A stretch of DNA of 64,000 nt from Corynebacterium pseudopelargi (GTDB taxonomy: Bacteria; Actinomycetota; Actinomycetes; Mycobacteriales; Mycobacteriaceae). This document shows positions 29,538-38,165 of this stretch, piece by piece. Position 1 is the stretch's first letter, and the number at the start of each line of letters is the position of its first letter. The notes under the pieces were generated by a model that saw only the letters and a program-made list of their open reading frames with translations, did not search any database and was not told the DNA's origin. The translations under genes and the position numbers were made by a program. The stretch is taken from the NCBI RefSeq assembly GCF_003814005.1, contig NZ_CP033898.1, forward strand, positions 434,001 to 498,000, written 5' to 3'.

Positions 29538-31297
29538 TAACTACCCAACATTTTTCGCCCAGTTTTCTCCGCCGCGTTGCCCAATTGCTTTCCGTCGAGG
29601 GTGAACAGCACCTGCGTCGAATGCTCGTGCTATCGCTGATCTGCGGTGTCATTCGCGGCCTCGCCCTTGTGGCCTTTTTGCCGGGAGCTGCAAGCTTGGT
29701 CAGCGGGGATCCAGTATGGGAACTTCGTTTTAGCCAGTGGCTGCTCGTATTGGCGCTCTTGGCCTGCACCTCGGCGGTATTGGAATACTTCCTGGCAATT
29801 GCTAACTACAGCGTCGCCATTGACGTGGTGGCAAGCATTCACTTGAAAATCGGCCAGCGCGTCTCCCGCCTGCCGTTGGGCTATTTCAAGCCGCAGAGCG
29901 CAGGTGAATTCTCCCGCTTGGTTTCGCGTCAGATGCTCAACTTGGGCGAGTCTTTTGCCCACATGTATTCCCCGATGATCATGCACGCTTGCACCATGTT
30001 GGTGCTGCTCATAGGCACCTGGGTGTGGGCGCCAACGATGGGCTTGATTCTCAGCGCAACGGTGCCGCTGGTGGTGCTCGCGGCGTATCTGGCAAATCGT
30101 TGCGAACGTCGTTCTTCTGCACTGACCGATCCGCCAAATAGGCAAGTGGCCAGCCGGTTGGTTGAGTTTGCCCAAAATCAAGCGATATTAAGAGCCTGCG
30201 GTAAGGCCCAGGCTTTCCAGCCCCTTGAGCGTGCGATCAACACCAGCGAACAGCGAAGCTCGAAGGCGCTGTGGTGGGGGCTACTGGGTCAATTGATTCA
30301 TGGCACCGCCGCCCAGAACGTCGCTGTGCTCGCCATGGTGCTTGCCGTAGGCGTTGGCACGGGGCTTCAAGATGCTGTGGCCACCATCGTGTTCATCGGC
30401 ATCATGTTGCGTTTTACCACCATCTTGAATGAGATCGGCCAGTTGGGCATGGGCGTGCAGGGTTCGCAACCGCTGCTTGAGCAGGTATTTGAGCTTCTCG
30501 ACGAGCCAATCATCGAAGATCCCGTACGCACCCGAGGGATCAACCAGCCTGGTGCCATCGCGTTGCGCGATGTGAGCTTTTCCTACACCAAGGACTGCCC
30601 CGTGCTTCGGGATGTCTCCTTTGCGTTCCCTCCCCATTCCTTCAACGCCATCGTCGGTCCCTCCGGCAGCGGAAAAACAACGATCGCCCGGCTGATCGCG
30701 CGCTTTTATCCCGTTGATCACGGCGAGGTGCTCGTGGGTGGGGTGCGTGTAGAAGAACAGGCACTGGCCCAGCTTATGAGCCAATTGGCGTGGGTATTCC
30801 AAGATGTGTATCTCTACGATGACACCCTTCGGGCCAATATTTTGGTGGGCAACCCCCATGCCAGTGAAGAGCAGTTGCAGCACGCGGCCCGTCTTGCAGG
30901 CGTGGACGAGATCATCCAGCGATTGCCCCAGGGCTGGGATACCCCGGTAGGCGAGGGTGGCCGCGCGCTTTCCGGTGGGGAACGCCAGCGCGTTTCTATT
31001 GCCAGGGCAATTCTCAAAGACGCCCCCATCGTCTTGTTCGACGAAGCCACCAGCGCCCTCGACCCGGCCAATGAGCGGCGAGTGGTCCAGGCTCTTGAGT
31101 ACCTTCGTCAACGCTCTACACTGGTGGTGATTGCCCACAAGCTCTCCACGATTGAATCCGCTGACAATATTGTGGTGCTTAATGATCAAGGCCGCATCAG
31201 TCAGCAGGGAACTCACGAGGAGCTGCTGCATCAAGACGGCACGTATCAACAGTTCTGGCAACGCAGACATGCAGCTCAAGGATGGTCACTGACATGA
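29534..31297 (+). CDS. ABC transporter, fused permease–ATPase (YbtQ/IrtB-like half)
   Basis: The 587-residue partner half-transporter starts at ATG 29534, overlapping the preceding stop. It has six membrane helices and a nucleotide-binding domain with Walker A GPSGSGKTT, LSGGERQRVSIARAIL and a canonical Walker B IVLFDEATSALDP followed by IAHKLST. One canonical and one variant half is the usual composition of the heterodimer. The last codons overlap the TetR gene as ATGA, so three genes are translationally coupled. Confidence 0.85.
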   Translation: MITTQHFSPSFLRRVAQLLSVEGEQHLRRMLVLSLICGVIRGLALVAFLPGAASLVSGDPVWELRFSQWLLVLALLACTSAVLEYFLAIANYSVAIDVVASIHLKIGQRVSRLPLGYFKPQSAGEFSRLVSRQMLNLGESFAHMYSPMIMHACTMLVLLIGTWVWAPTMGLILSATVPLVVLAAYLANRCERRSSALTDPPNRQVASRLVEFAQNQAILRACGKAQAFQPLERAINTSEQRSSKALWWGLLGQLIHGTAAQNVAVLAMVLAVGVGTGLQDAVATIVFIGIMLRFTTILNEIGQLGMGVQGSQPLLEQVFELLDEPIIEDPVRTRGINQPGAIALRDVSFSYTKDCPVLRDVSFAFPPHSFNAIVGPSGSGKTTIARLIARFYPVDHGEVLVGGVRVEEQALAQLMSQLAWVFQDVYLYDDTLRANILVGNPHASEEQLQHAARLAGVDEIIQRLPQGWDTPVGEGGRALSGGERQRVSIARAILKDAPIVLFDEATSALDPANERRVVQALEYLRQRSTLVVIAHKLSTIESADNIVVLNDQGRISQQGTHEELLHQDGTYQQFWQRRHAAQGWSLT

Positions 31298-31959
31298 CAC
31301 CAGCAGGCCCGGGGCGAAAAACCGGGCCTAAGCCCAAATTTTCCACCCACGACGTGGTCGATGCCGCGCTTTCGATCGGCATCGACCGATTCACCATGAA
31401 CGCCGTGGCGACGCAGGTGGGCGTCGGTGCTCCGAGCCTGTATCGCCTCTTTGCAAGCCGCGACGACCTCGTCGGGGCTTGCCTTCAAGAGATTCTTGCC
31501 AGAAACCCCTGGCAGCAAACGGATCTTTCTTGGCCAGACAAGCTCAAGCGTTGGTCACGCTACTGCTGGGATGTGTGCGAGGCGTACCCAGGATTGGCAT
31601 TGACGCTCTACACCTATCCCTTCCCTCAAGTGCATGGCATGAGGCTGCTGGGGCATGTGCTGGAAGATTTCGAGGATTCCGGACTTGACCGCGATACCGT
31701 GCTCTATGCCCTGGATTTCATCGGCGATACCGCCATCACCCTCAGCCTTGGATTGCAAAGCTACAGAATCGAGCCACGCAATGAGCAGCGCAACAAGCTG
31801 CTTGCCAAAAACCGTGAGCTGCTAGAGCAAAACCTGCCCCAAGAGATCACTAAGATCGAGCAATCCCAAGACCTGTATCAGCACACGGTCGCGCCCAAAA
31901 CCGAATTCATCATTGCTGCTCTTCAAGCAGGTATCCGCCCTGATATTCCAAAGCCTTGA
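31294..31959 (+). CDS. TetR-family transcriptional regulator
   Basis: This 221-residue protein has the N-terminal TetR helix-turn-helix: FSTHDVVDAALSIGIDRFTMNAVATQVGVGAPSLYRLFASRDDLVGACL. The C-terminal ligand domain is not assignable. The ATG at 31294 overlaps the transporter stop (ATGA) and AAGGA lies 11 bases upstream; an ATG at 31282 is also possible. As the last gene of the transporter operon it is likely to control that operon or respond to its cargo, which would add a second layer to the presumed DtxR control. Confidence 0.88.
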   Translation: MTPAGPGRKTGPKPKFSTHDVVDAALSIGIDRFTMNAVATQVGVGAPSLYRLFASRDDLVGACLQEILARNPWQQTDLSWPDKLKRWSRYCWDVCEAYPGLALTLYTYPFPQVHGMRLLGHVLEDFEDSGLDRDTVLYALDFIGDTAITLSLGLQSYRIEPRNEQRNKLLAKNRELLEQNLPQEITKIEQSQDLYQHTVAPKTEFIIAALQAGIRPDIPKP

Positions 31960-32028
31960 GTCGCTCGCTGGGGTGGGGATTAGGCTAGGAGCTACATCAT
32001 CGATGTGGTTGAACGAAGGAGAATGACG

Positions 32029-32661
32029 GTGAAAAGAACAGTAGGTTTAAGCGCACTCGTGGCTGCCCTGGCACTGGTTGGATGTGGGGGAGAGCAAGAG
32101 GCTGAGTCGCCTTCAAGCACAGCGGTGTTGAAATCTGCAGAAAGCACAGCAGCTTCCGAGGCTTCATCTGAGCCTTCTTCCGAAGCGCCTGCCGAGGAGC
32201 CTCAAAGTGAAGAGCCTCAAGAGGCTGCCGAGGAGCCTGCGCCTAGCGGTGAGATTATTGATGTAGACCCAGAGGGCTATGTGCAAGGCCAGTCGCACAT
32301 GTTCCGCTATACCGTCGGCGGCGAAAGCGGCGAGTGCTACATCAGCGATAAGGGTGTGGCTTGCACCGGCCAAGCCCCTGAGGATGCCCCAGAGGTAGAA
32401 ATGGCGCCGCTTCCTCGTCAGAAACCAGGAGCTATCGCAGCCGGTGAAAATGGCCTCTACTACACCATTTTTGAAGGGGTGCCGCCTGCACAAAAGGATC
32501 TAGAGCCAGGCCAGCGCATCGCTGCTGGTGCCGGTGTGTGCACCGCGGAGAATGCTGATCTGTTGCGTTGTGAATCCAATGGCAAGAGCTTTTCTATCCA
32601 GGCACCGGGTAAGAAGATTGTGCCTGAAAGCGAACTTGCTCCTGTGTTTGACGCCCAATAA
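32029..32661 (+). CDS. putative lipoprotein with acidic Ser/Glu-rich linker
   Basis: This 210-residue protein starts at GTG (AAGGAG 7 bases upstream); an ATG at 32023 is an alternative. The signal peptide (MKRTVGLSALVAALALVGC) ends in the lipobox LVGC, so the mature protein would be lipid-anchored. Residues about 25-80 are a low-complexity SSEAPAEEPQSEEPQ linker. The C-terminal domain contains four cysteines (SGECYIS, GVACTG, GVCTAEN, LLRCES), probably two disulfides. No known domain is recognised; the function is unknown. Confidence 0.75.
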   Translation: MKRTVGLSALVAALALVGCGGEQEAESPSSTAVLKSAESTAASEASSEPSSEAPAEEPQSEEPQEAAEEPAPSGEIIDVDPEGYVQGQSHMFRYTVGGESGECYISDKGVACTGQAPEDAPEVEMAPLPRQKPGAIAAGENGLYYTIFEGVPPAQKDLEPGQRIAAGAGVCTAENADLLRCESNGKSFSIQAPGKKIVPESELAPVFDAQ

Positions 32662-32695
32662 GGGCTTCACAGGAGCAAGGGGGCCTGGGCAGTAA

Positions 32696-33958
32696 TTAAG
32701 ACTGTCCGGGCTCTTTGTATTCTTCGGCGTCGAGCTCGAGGTTGGGGCGTTCCTCTTCTGCCACGGTGGCCAGCAACTTATCGTTGTCGGCTTCGGAGCC
32801 CTCAAGCTCGTGGTTGAGTTCGAGGGAGTTATCCACGTAGATCTCGGGGTGGATATGCACGCGGGTGAGCTGGCGGATGCGGTTACGGCGAGCTTTTTCG
32901 CCAGCAATCAGCTTGGACCATCGGATGCGCCAGGCCACGAAGACGACGCCGATGACCATGCCGATGTAGCCCAGGATGGGGAAGATGATTTGGATCAGTG
33001 ATCCGAAGCCCACCAGGCTGATCAGCCAGCTAATAAAGAGGATGATAAAGAGGTTGATCTTGGGGTGGCGGGGTGCAAGGACGTTGACGCGCCTGGAGAA
33101 TGCGTAGACATCGCCAAGCGCGGTGTTAAAGATCATGACCAAGATCAGTGCAGAGATCGACACACCGACGATGGGGTGGATATCGCTGCCGATGGCGGCC
33201 ATGGGGATGTCCTTGCCTGCTGCTGCATCCACGTTGAGGAAGAGCACCAAGGTTTCAAAGGTGAGCATCACGGTCAAGATGATGCCGCCGAGCATGCCGC
33301 CGATCGCGACGTCGCGAAGCTTGGTATAAGAACCACCGATCACCAGTGACATACCAACGGCGCAGATCAGGCTCATGCCGGAGTAGTTCACGGCAGACCA
33401 CCACCAGGGCTGCACGGGGGAGGGCTCTTGCTGTGCCACGGCGTTGGCGGCGGAAAGCGAGAAATCTTCTGGGATGTGCAGCAGTGAGTAGATGAAGATC
33501 GCGATGATGGCGACGATCATCAGCGGTGTGACTGCGCCGATGACCTTTGCCACCTTATCGGGGTTGAGGAAGCAGACGAAGTACACCACCACGGCCATCA
33601 GCAGGGAACCGAGCCATGCGGGTACATGGAAGGCCTGTTGGAAGGTGGAGCCTGCGCCGGCGAGCATCATCATGCCCATGGCTGCCATGGTGATGGATAC
33701 TGCGGCGTCGAGAAGCCAGGAAAGGCGTGGGTGTGCAACGTTTTTGAGCACCGCCCCGTGCTCATCGGCGAGGAAGTAGCTGCCGATTTGTAGGACCACG
33801 GCGCCGAAAACGACCATGATCACGCCTGTGACCACGAGCCCCCACATGCCGGTGGAGCCAAAGGAGACAAAGTACTGCATCATTTCCTTGCCGGTGGCAA
33901 AGCCTGCGCCGATTAGCAGGCCAACGAATGCCATGGCGATGGACATGCTCTGTTTCAT
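32696..33958 (-). CDS. YkvI-family membrane transporter
   Basis: This 420-residue protein has about ten to eleven helices starting with SIAMAFVGLLIGAGFATGKEMMQYFVSFG. The GAGFATGKE unwound-helix motif is the hallmark of the YkvI group of the APC/LeuT-like superfamily. The last 80 residues are hydrophilic and acidic (PEIYVDNSLELNHELEGSEAD...). An AAGGGAT ribosome binding site lies 5 bases before the ATG. The substrate of this family is not established. It converges with the lipoprotein gene. Confidence 0.85.
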   Translation of the reverse strand: MKQSMSIAMAFVGLLIGAGFATGKEMMQYFVSFGSTGMWGLVVTGVIMVVFGAVVLQIGSYFLADEHGAVLKNVAHPRLSWLLDAAVSITMAAMGMMMLAGAGSTFQQAFHVPAWLGSLLMAVVVYFVCFLNPDKVAKVIGAVTPLMIVAIIAIFIYSLLHIPEDFSLSAANAVAQQEPSPVQPWWWSAVNYSGMSLICAVGMSLVIGGSYTKLRDVAIGGMLGGIILTVMLTFETLVLFLNVDAAAGKDIPMAAIGSDIHPIVGVSISALILVMIFNTALGDVYAFSRRVNVLAPRHPKINLFIILFISWLISLVGFGSLIQIIFPILGYIGMVIGVVFVAWRIRWSKLIAGEKARRNRIRQLTRVHIHPEIYVDNSLELNHELEGSEADNDKLLATVAEEERPNLELDAEEYKEPGQS

Positions 33959-34130
33959 GGGATCCCTTCGATTGTTTGAGCGCTGATTTTATCAGTGGAT
34001 CGTTATAGAAAGAATTGCGCTGCACATCGTTTGTTTGGGCTAAAGCGTTACAAGGTTTCCGAAAATTAAACATGTTACAGGTGGGGGTGAGATGTTAAAA
34101 GCGCCAGCGTGAGACATTAAATTCTCTGCT

Positions 34131-35660
34131 ATGAGAACAATTTCCCCTCACCCCCTAAAGAAGGTAGCAGCAGTGCTATTGGGAATCTCTTTGGCCTGCA
34201 CCGGCGCCACCGCACCGAGTGCAAACGCCCAAGAACTTGCCCTGCCTGCAACAGGCCAAGCACAGCTCACCCAGCTCACCCAGCTCACCGAGCTGCCCCA
34301 GCAGCTCCAGCAGGCGCTGCCAGACAACCTGCCCATCCCCGAAGGACTTGGCAGCGGCGCGCCCGAAGGCTCTGCCGCACCCGAAGGCTCTCCTGCAGCG
34401 TCTCAGCAAACCCAAGCCCCAAGCAAAGAGGTGCCCTTCCACTGGGGCGTGGCCACCGCGGGTTTCCAGATTGAAGGCTCGAACCGCGATTCCAACTGGA
34501 GCCGCTACGCCTCGGAGGACCGCCAAGACGGCGACAAGCACATCGATGGTGTGCGCAACGCTGTGGATTTCCGCCACCGCTACGCAGAAGACATTGCCAA
34601 CGCCGCGTCCCTTGGCGTAAACACCTTCCGCTTGAGCATCGAATGGTCGCGCATCGAACCTGAACCAGGCCACTTCGACATGGAAGAAGTTGCCTACTAC
34701 GACGATGTGCTGCGGCTGATCCGCGAACACGGCATGACCCCGATGATCACCATGATCCACTACGTCTACCCCGGTTGGATTGTGGATCAAGGCGGCATTT
34801 TAAGCCAGCAGGCAGAAGACGCTTTTGCCCGCTACGCAGCGTTTATTACTGACCGCTGGGGTGGCGATGGCACCATGTGGGTCACGCTCAATGAGCCCTT
34901 CGTGTGGTTTGGCCACGACGTAGAAATTCACCTTGCCCAGCGCACCCAACTGCCCGAATACCTGGACATGATCGTGAACTTCAACCGCATCGGCTACGAG
35001 GCTGCCCATGCAAAAGACCCGAACACGCTCTCAGGCACCAACTTCGCCTTCCTGCCCACCATCGCCCCCGTGCAACGCGCCCTGCTGTTCGAGCGCCTCA
35101 ACCCTCACATGGATTACGCGGGTATTGACTACTACTACTCGGTTTCGGCCACCAACCTCTCTGCCATCCACGCGGCTTTCGCCGATTTTGCCGCAGTGAC
35201 CCCGGAGCCCGAGGGCATCTACTACGCCACCCGCCAATACGCGGAGATCTTCCCCGGCAAGCCGATCTACATCGTAGAAAACGGCCAGCCCACCGATAAT
35301 GCGCAGCCGCGCGCCGATGGTTATCCGCGCGAGGAGTTCTTGCACGACACGATCTATTGGATTCAGAGGGCCATCGCCGATGGCGTACCGATTATTGGCT
35401 ACAACCACTGGTCGCTGGTGGATAACTACGAGTGGGGCGATTACAGCGCACGCTTTGGGCTGTGGACTGTGGACGTGAAAAATGACCCCACCCTCACCCG
35501 CCACGCCACCCCAGCGGTAGAGGAATACCGTCGCATCATTGCCGATGGTGGCGCCCAAGGCCCGCTGTATCGCCAGCCCGCGCTCTGCAGTTTCGCTGCC
35601 CTGCCGCAAAGCTGCGTGCAACCTGCCGAAGTTGATGGGCCAAGGGTGTTGTTGCGCTAG
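34131..35660 (+). CDS. secreted glycoside hydrolase family 1 enzyme (beta-glucosidase-like)
   Basis: This 509-residue protein has a Sec signal peptide (cleavage near SANAQE, residue 34), a low-complexity linker with LTQLTQLTEL and PEGSAAPEGSP repeats to residue 100, and a GH1 barrel. The barrel has FHWGVATAGFQIEG, the acid/base E255 in TLNEP and the nucleophile E383 in YIVENG, followed by GYNHWSLVDNYEWGDY. The barrel is a little short of a standard GH1 (about 450 residues). Most bacterial GH1 enzymes are cytoplasmic, so export is notable. There is no ribosome binding site; the ATG may be near the transcript start. The substrate is unknown (beta-glycosides of host or plant origin are possible). 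Confidence 0.88.
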   Translation: MRTISPHPLKKVAAVLLGISLACTGATAPSANAQELALPATGQAQLTQLTQLTELPQQLQQALPDNLPIPEGLGSGAPEGSAAPEGSPAASQQTQAPSKEVPFHWGVATAGFQIEGSNRDSNWSRYASEDRQDGDKHIDGVRNAVDFRHRYAEDIANAASLGVNTFRLSIEWSRIEPEPGHFDMEEVAYYDDVLRLIREHGMTPMITMIHYVYPGWIVDQGGILSQQAEDAFARYAAFITDRWGGDGTMWVTLNEPFVWFGHDVEIHLAQRTQLPEYLDMIVNFNRIGYEAAHAKDPNTLSGTNFAFLPTIAPVQRALLFERLNPHMDYAGIDYYYSVSATNLSAIHAAFADFAAVTPEPEGIYYATRQYAEIFPGKPIYIVENGQPTDNAQPRADGYPREEFLHDTIYWIQRAIADGVPIIGYNHWSLVDNYEWGDYSARFGLWTVDVKNDPTLTRHATPAVEEYRRIIADGGAQGPLYRQPALCSFAALPQSCVQPAEVDGPRVLLR

Positions 35661-35686
35661 ATCCCTGTGGCTTTCTCGCACGTTGT

Positions 35687-35698
35687 AGCTTTTCGACG
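35687..35698 (+). repeat. 12-mer AGCTTTTCGACG, copy 6
   Basis: Exact sense-strand copy 26 bases behind the GH1 stop codon and directly before the terminator hairpin. Confidence 0.6.
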
Positions 35699-35699
35699 A

Positions 35700-35733
35700 A
35701 ACCCCCACGCAGCCCCGCGGTGACGTGGGGGAT
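35700..35733 (+). terminator. terminator of the GH1 gene
   Basis: ACCCCCACG pairs with CGTGGGGG, then ATTTCG. Confidence 0.65.
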
Positions 35734-35796
35734 TTCGCTGCTGGCTTGAAATACTTCTCTGGTGTCATGGTGCCTATTGTGATGCCTAAGATGCAG

Positions 35797-35833
35797 CAAA
35801 AAGGCAGCACCACCTTTTGGTGATGCTGCCTTT
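35797..35833 (-). terminator. terminator of the downstream acyl-CoA ligase
   Basis: Read on the minus strand, AAAGGCAGCATCACC pairs with GGTGGTGCTGCCTTT and continues into TTTTTGC. Confidence 0.8.
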
Positions 35834-35844
35834 GCTAATGAAAT

Positions 35845-37554
35845 CTAGCGCGTGGCGTTGGCTTCTTCGCGCTGGTTGTGCTCATCGGGCTCGGGAAGGA
35901 AGCGTGCTAGCACCTTGCCTGTGGGGCCGCGCTTGAAGTCGTCTACGTAGACCACGTCGCGAGGAACGTGGGCATCGGAGAGGTGCGAACGCACGTGCTC
36001 GCGGATCGTATCCGGTGCGATCTCGTCCTTGGTAATGACGTAGGCGCGCAGTGCCTGGCCGGTGTGGGCATCGGGTACGCCGTGCACGAAGCAATCGCGT
36101 ACCTGGTCTAGGCGCATGACTTCGTCCATGATCTCGACGGGGTAGATCTTTTCTGCGTACTGGGTGATCACCAGATCGTCGTCGCGGCCGAGGATATACA
36201 GGCGGTTGCCCTTCTTGTAGCCACGATCGCCCATGTAGTACATGCCGTCGATCATGCGTGGCTCCACAGCCGGGTCGGTGTAGCCAGCAAAGAGGTCGTA
36301 GCTGGAGATAGCTACTACGCCTTCTTCGCCGTCGGGAAGCTCATTGCCGTTATCGTCGAAGATCTTGACAATGCAGCCGGGGTAGATGAAGCCCGAGAGG
36401 TGCGGATCGCGGATGAGGTCGTGAGGACCTGCGGTAGAGATCGCGGTGGTTTCGGAGGAACCGTACATGGAGCACAGCACGGGGCCGAACTTCTCGTAGG
36501 TCTTTTGAATTTCCACCGGCAGCAGCAGCGAGCCGGAGTTGGTGATGGCCTTGAGGCCTTCGTAGTGGTCGATGTTGTTATCGTCCATGTAGGCCACCAC
36601 GCCACGGATGCGGGTTGCTGCGGCCACCCACAAGGTGATGTCGTGCTCCTTGAAGTCATCCAACACCTTCGTTGCGTCGAAGTGGCGGTGGGTGACGATG
36701 GTGGACTGGGTAATTAAGGCCATGCCCAGGTATGCCCAGCCATAGGCGTGGAAGAGCACGGCGGAAAGCAGCACTCGCATGTTGCGCTCGAAGGGCACCA
36801 CGGCTGCGATATTGGCGGAAGACTGCGGCGACTTCAGGTGACGGCGAATCACGGCCTTGGGCATGCCGGTGGTGCCGGACGTCATCAGCACATGGTGGCT
36901 ACGGGCAGGCTTCGCGGGAAGATCAACGCTCATGTCCGCGGTGTCCATGGCGTGCTGCATGGTCTCATAGGGGCGGCCATCAACATCGCCCGTTTCTACC
37001 GGCTCATCTTCTAAGTGCGCCAGGAGCACGGTGCGATTGCGGGCAGATTCCGTCATGCGTTCGAGGAATTCTTCATCCACGATCATGGCCTTAATGTCGT
37101 GGAAGTCGAGGTACTCCTCGATCTGAACGGCAGAGGAGTTGCCGTTGATCAAGAAGATATTAAAGCCTGCCATTTGGCGGGCGATGAGCGGCAAGATCAC
37201 GCCACGGCCGTTTAGTGCCATCACTGCGACATTGGCACCGGAGTGGCAGCCGCGCTGATGCAGGGCGCGGGCGAGCTTCTCCGCCTCTTCGATGAGCTCC
37301 TTGTAGGTGAGCTGGCCGTCGTCGTCGATAAGCGCTACGCGGTCAGGAACCTGGCGTGCGGCGCGGCTGACGATGGTGGCTTCCAGCCCGCCCCACCGGC
37401 GGATGTTTTGGACATCGGCGAGGATTTCCTTGGGGCCGCCAAAGGAGATGATTTTGCGTTGGCGCATCCTTTGCAAAAAGTGCAAGAACTGATGAGCCAC
37501 GTGGCGGCGTGCGATATTCGTTTTCACACGTGCGCTCAGTGTGTACCTGGACAT
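35845..37554 (-). CDS. acyl-CoA synthetase (FadD-like AMP-binding ligase), paralog 1
   Basis: This 569-residue adenylate-forming enzyme should activate a fatty acid to acyl-AMP and then acyl-CoA. It has the P-loop MTSGTTGMPKAVIRR, SMYGSSETTAIS, MYYMGDRGY (A8 core) and the catalytic lysine in GPTGKVLARFLPEPDEHNQ. It has a ribosome binding site (AAAGGAGAATC) and its own terminator, with about 430 bases of non-coding DNA upstream. It is closely similar along its length to the product of 39265-40962, so the two arose by duplication. The position among a secreted esterase, oleate hydratase and a microprotein suggests lipid uptake or envelope lipids. Confidence 0.9.
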   Translation of the reverse strand: MSRYTLSARVKTNIARRHVAHQFLHFLQRMRQRKIISFGGPKEILADVQNIRRWGGLEATIVSRAARQVPDRVALIDDDGQLTYKELIEEAEKLARALHQRGCHSGANVAVMALNGRGVILPLIARQMAGFNIFLINGNSSAVQIEEYLDFHDIKAMIVDEEFLERMTESARNRTVLLAHLEDEPVETGDVDGRPYETMQHAMDTADMSVDLPAKPARSHHVLMTSGTTGMPKAVIRRHLKSPQSSANIAAVVPFERNMRVLLSAVLFHAYGWAYLGMALITQSTIVTHRHFDATKVLDDFKEHDITLWVAAATRIRGVVAYMDDNNIDHYEGLKAITNSGSLLLPVEIQKTYEKFGPVLCSMYGSSETTAISTAGPHDLIRDPHLSGFIYPGCIVKIFDDNGNELPDGEEGVVAISSYDLFAGYTDPAVEPRMIDGMYYMGDRGYKKGNRLYILGRDDDLVITQYAEKIYPVEIMDEVMRLDQVRDCFVHGVPDAHTGQALRAYVITKDEIAPDTIREHVRSHLSDAHVPRDVVYVDDFKRGPTGKVLARFLPEPDEHNQREEANATR

Positions 37555-37983
37555 TGATTCTCCTTTGTGATCTTCCTTGTGGCGCCGGGTTGCCCCGGCA
37601 TCCCGAGCGATCCTGCGCGGGAGTGCAGCGTCTTCCTTGCTGTGGTGGCGCTTGGCCTTTCGTGCCGCGCCATTTGCCTGGGTATAACCCCGGCAGCCCC
37701 TAGATAGTTTAGCGTAGAAAACTAAAACCGAAAGGGGCTAGCCTAAGTGTTTGCCTGAACATCCTATCGTGCGCCAAATGTCAAGGGTTACTTGGCGGTT
37801 GTTATCTATACGTAATCAACCTAGGAAAAAACGTTTTCACTTCCGTATCAATTAACACACGCAGCACATTCATTCACTCAAGCAACACTTTTCCTCCGCT
37901 TTTACCATCCCCTTACTTGGGGGTGAAAATGAAAAAGCTGCCACCCGAATGCAAAGCATCAGGTGGCAGCTCGGAGCTGCAGA
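37555..37983 (-). promoter_or_regulatory. promoter region of acyl-CoA ligase 1 and terminator of the upstream operon
   Basis: This is a 429-base gap. It contains the terminator described at 37929-37972 and AT-rich sequence near 37710-37870 (TAGTTTAGCGTAGAAAACTAAAAC), a plausible promoter. I see no further gene or convincing operator. Confidence 0.4.
37929..37972 (-). terminator. terminator behind the 49-residue ORF
   Basis: On the minus strand GAGCTGCCACC pairs with GGGTGGCAGCTT over a hairpin with an inner GATGC/GCATTC arm, followed by TTTTTC. Confidence 0.85.
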
Positions 37984-38133
37984 TTAGTGAGGTAGCATGC
38001 CCAAAAGCTGGGCCCACTGCTCTGGCAGGCCAGCGGAGAGCTGATCAATACGGCCCATCAACTCGAAGGTCACGGCATTCCACTGCTCAGCGAAAGCAGC
38101 GATGGGGGCGGGGATGTGGTCGAAAAACAGCAT
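37984..38133 (-). CDS. 49-residue acidic microprotein, possible small envelope protein
   Basis: ATG at 38133 lies 7 bases behind AAGGA and 32 bases after the SGNH esterase stop; the frame ends at TAA 37986-37984 and a strong terminator follows. The product starts MLFFDHIPAPIAAFAEQW and ends AQLLGMLPH. It is weakly acidic, free of cysteine and signal peptide, and has an amphipathic helical pattern. Corynebacterial outer-membrane porins PorA and PorH are also leaderless acidic proteins of 40-60 residues, but no sequence identity can be claimed. Translation signals, operon position and terminator together argue that it is a true gene. Confidence 0.6.
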   Translation of the reverse strand: MLFFDHIPAPIAAFAEQWNAVTFELMGRIDQLSAGLPEQWAQLLGMLPH

Positions 38134-38165
38134 GGAGTTCCTTATATTCAGTGGGGCTTGGGGGA

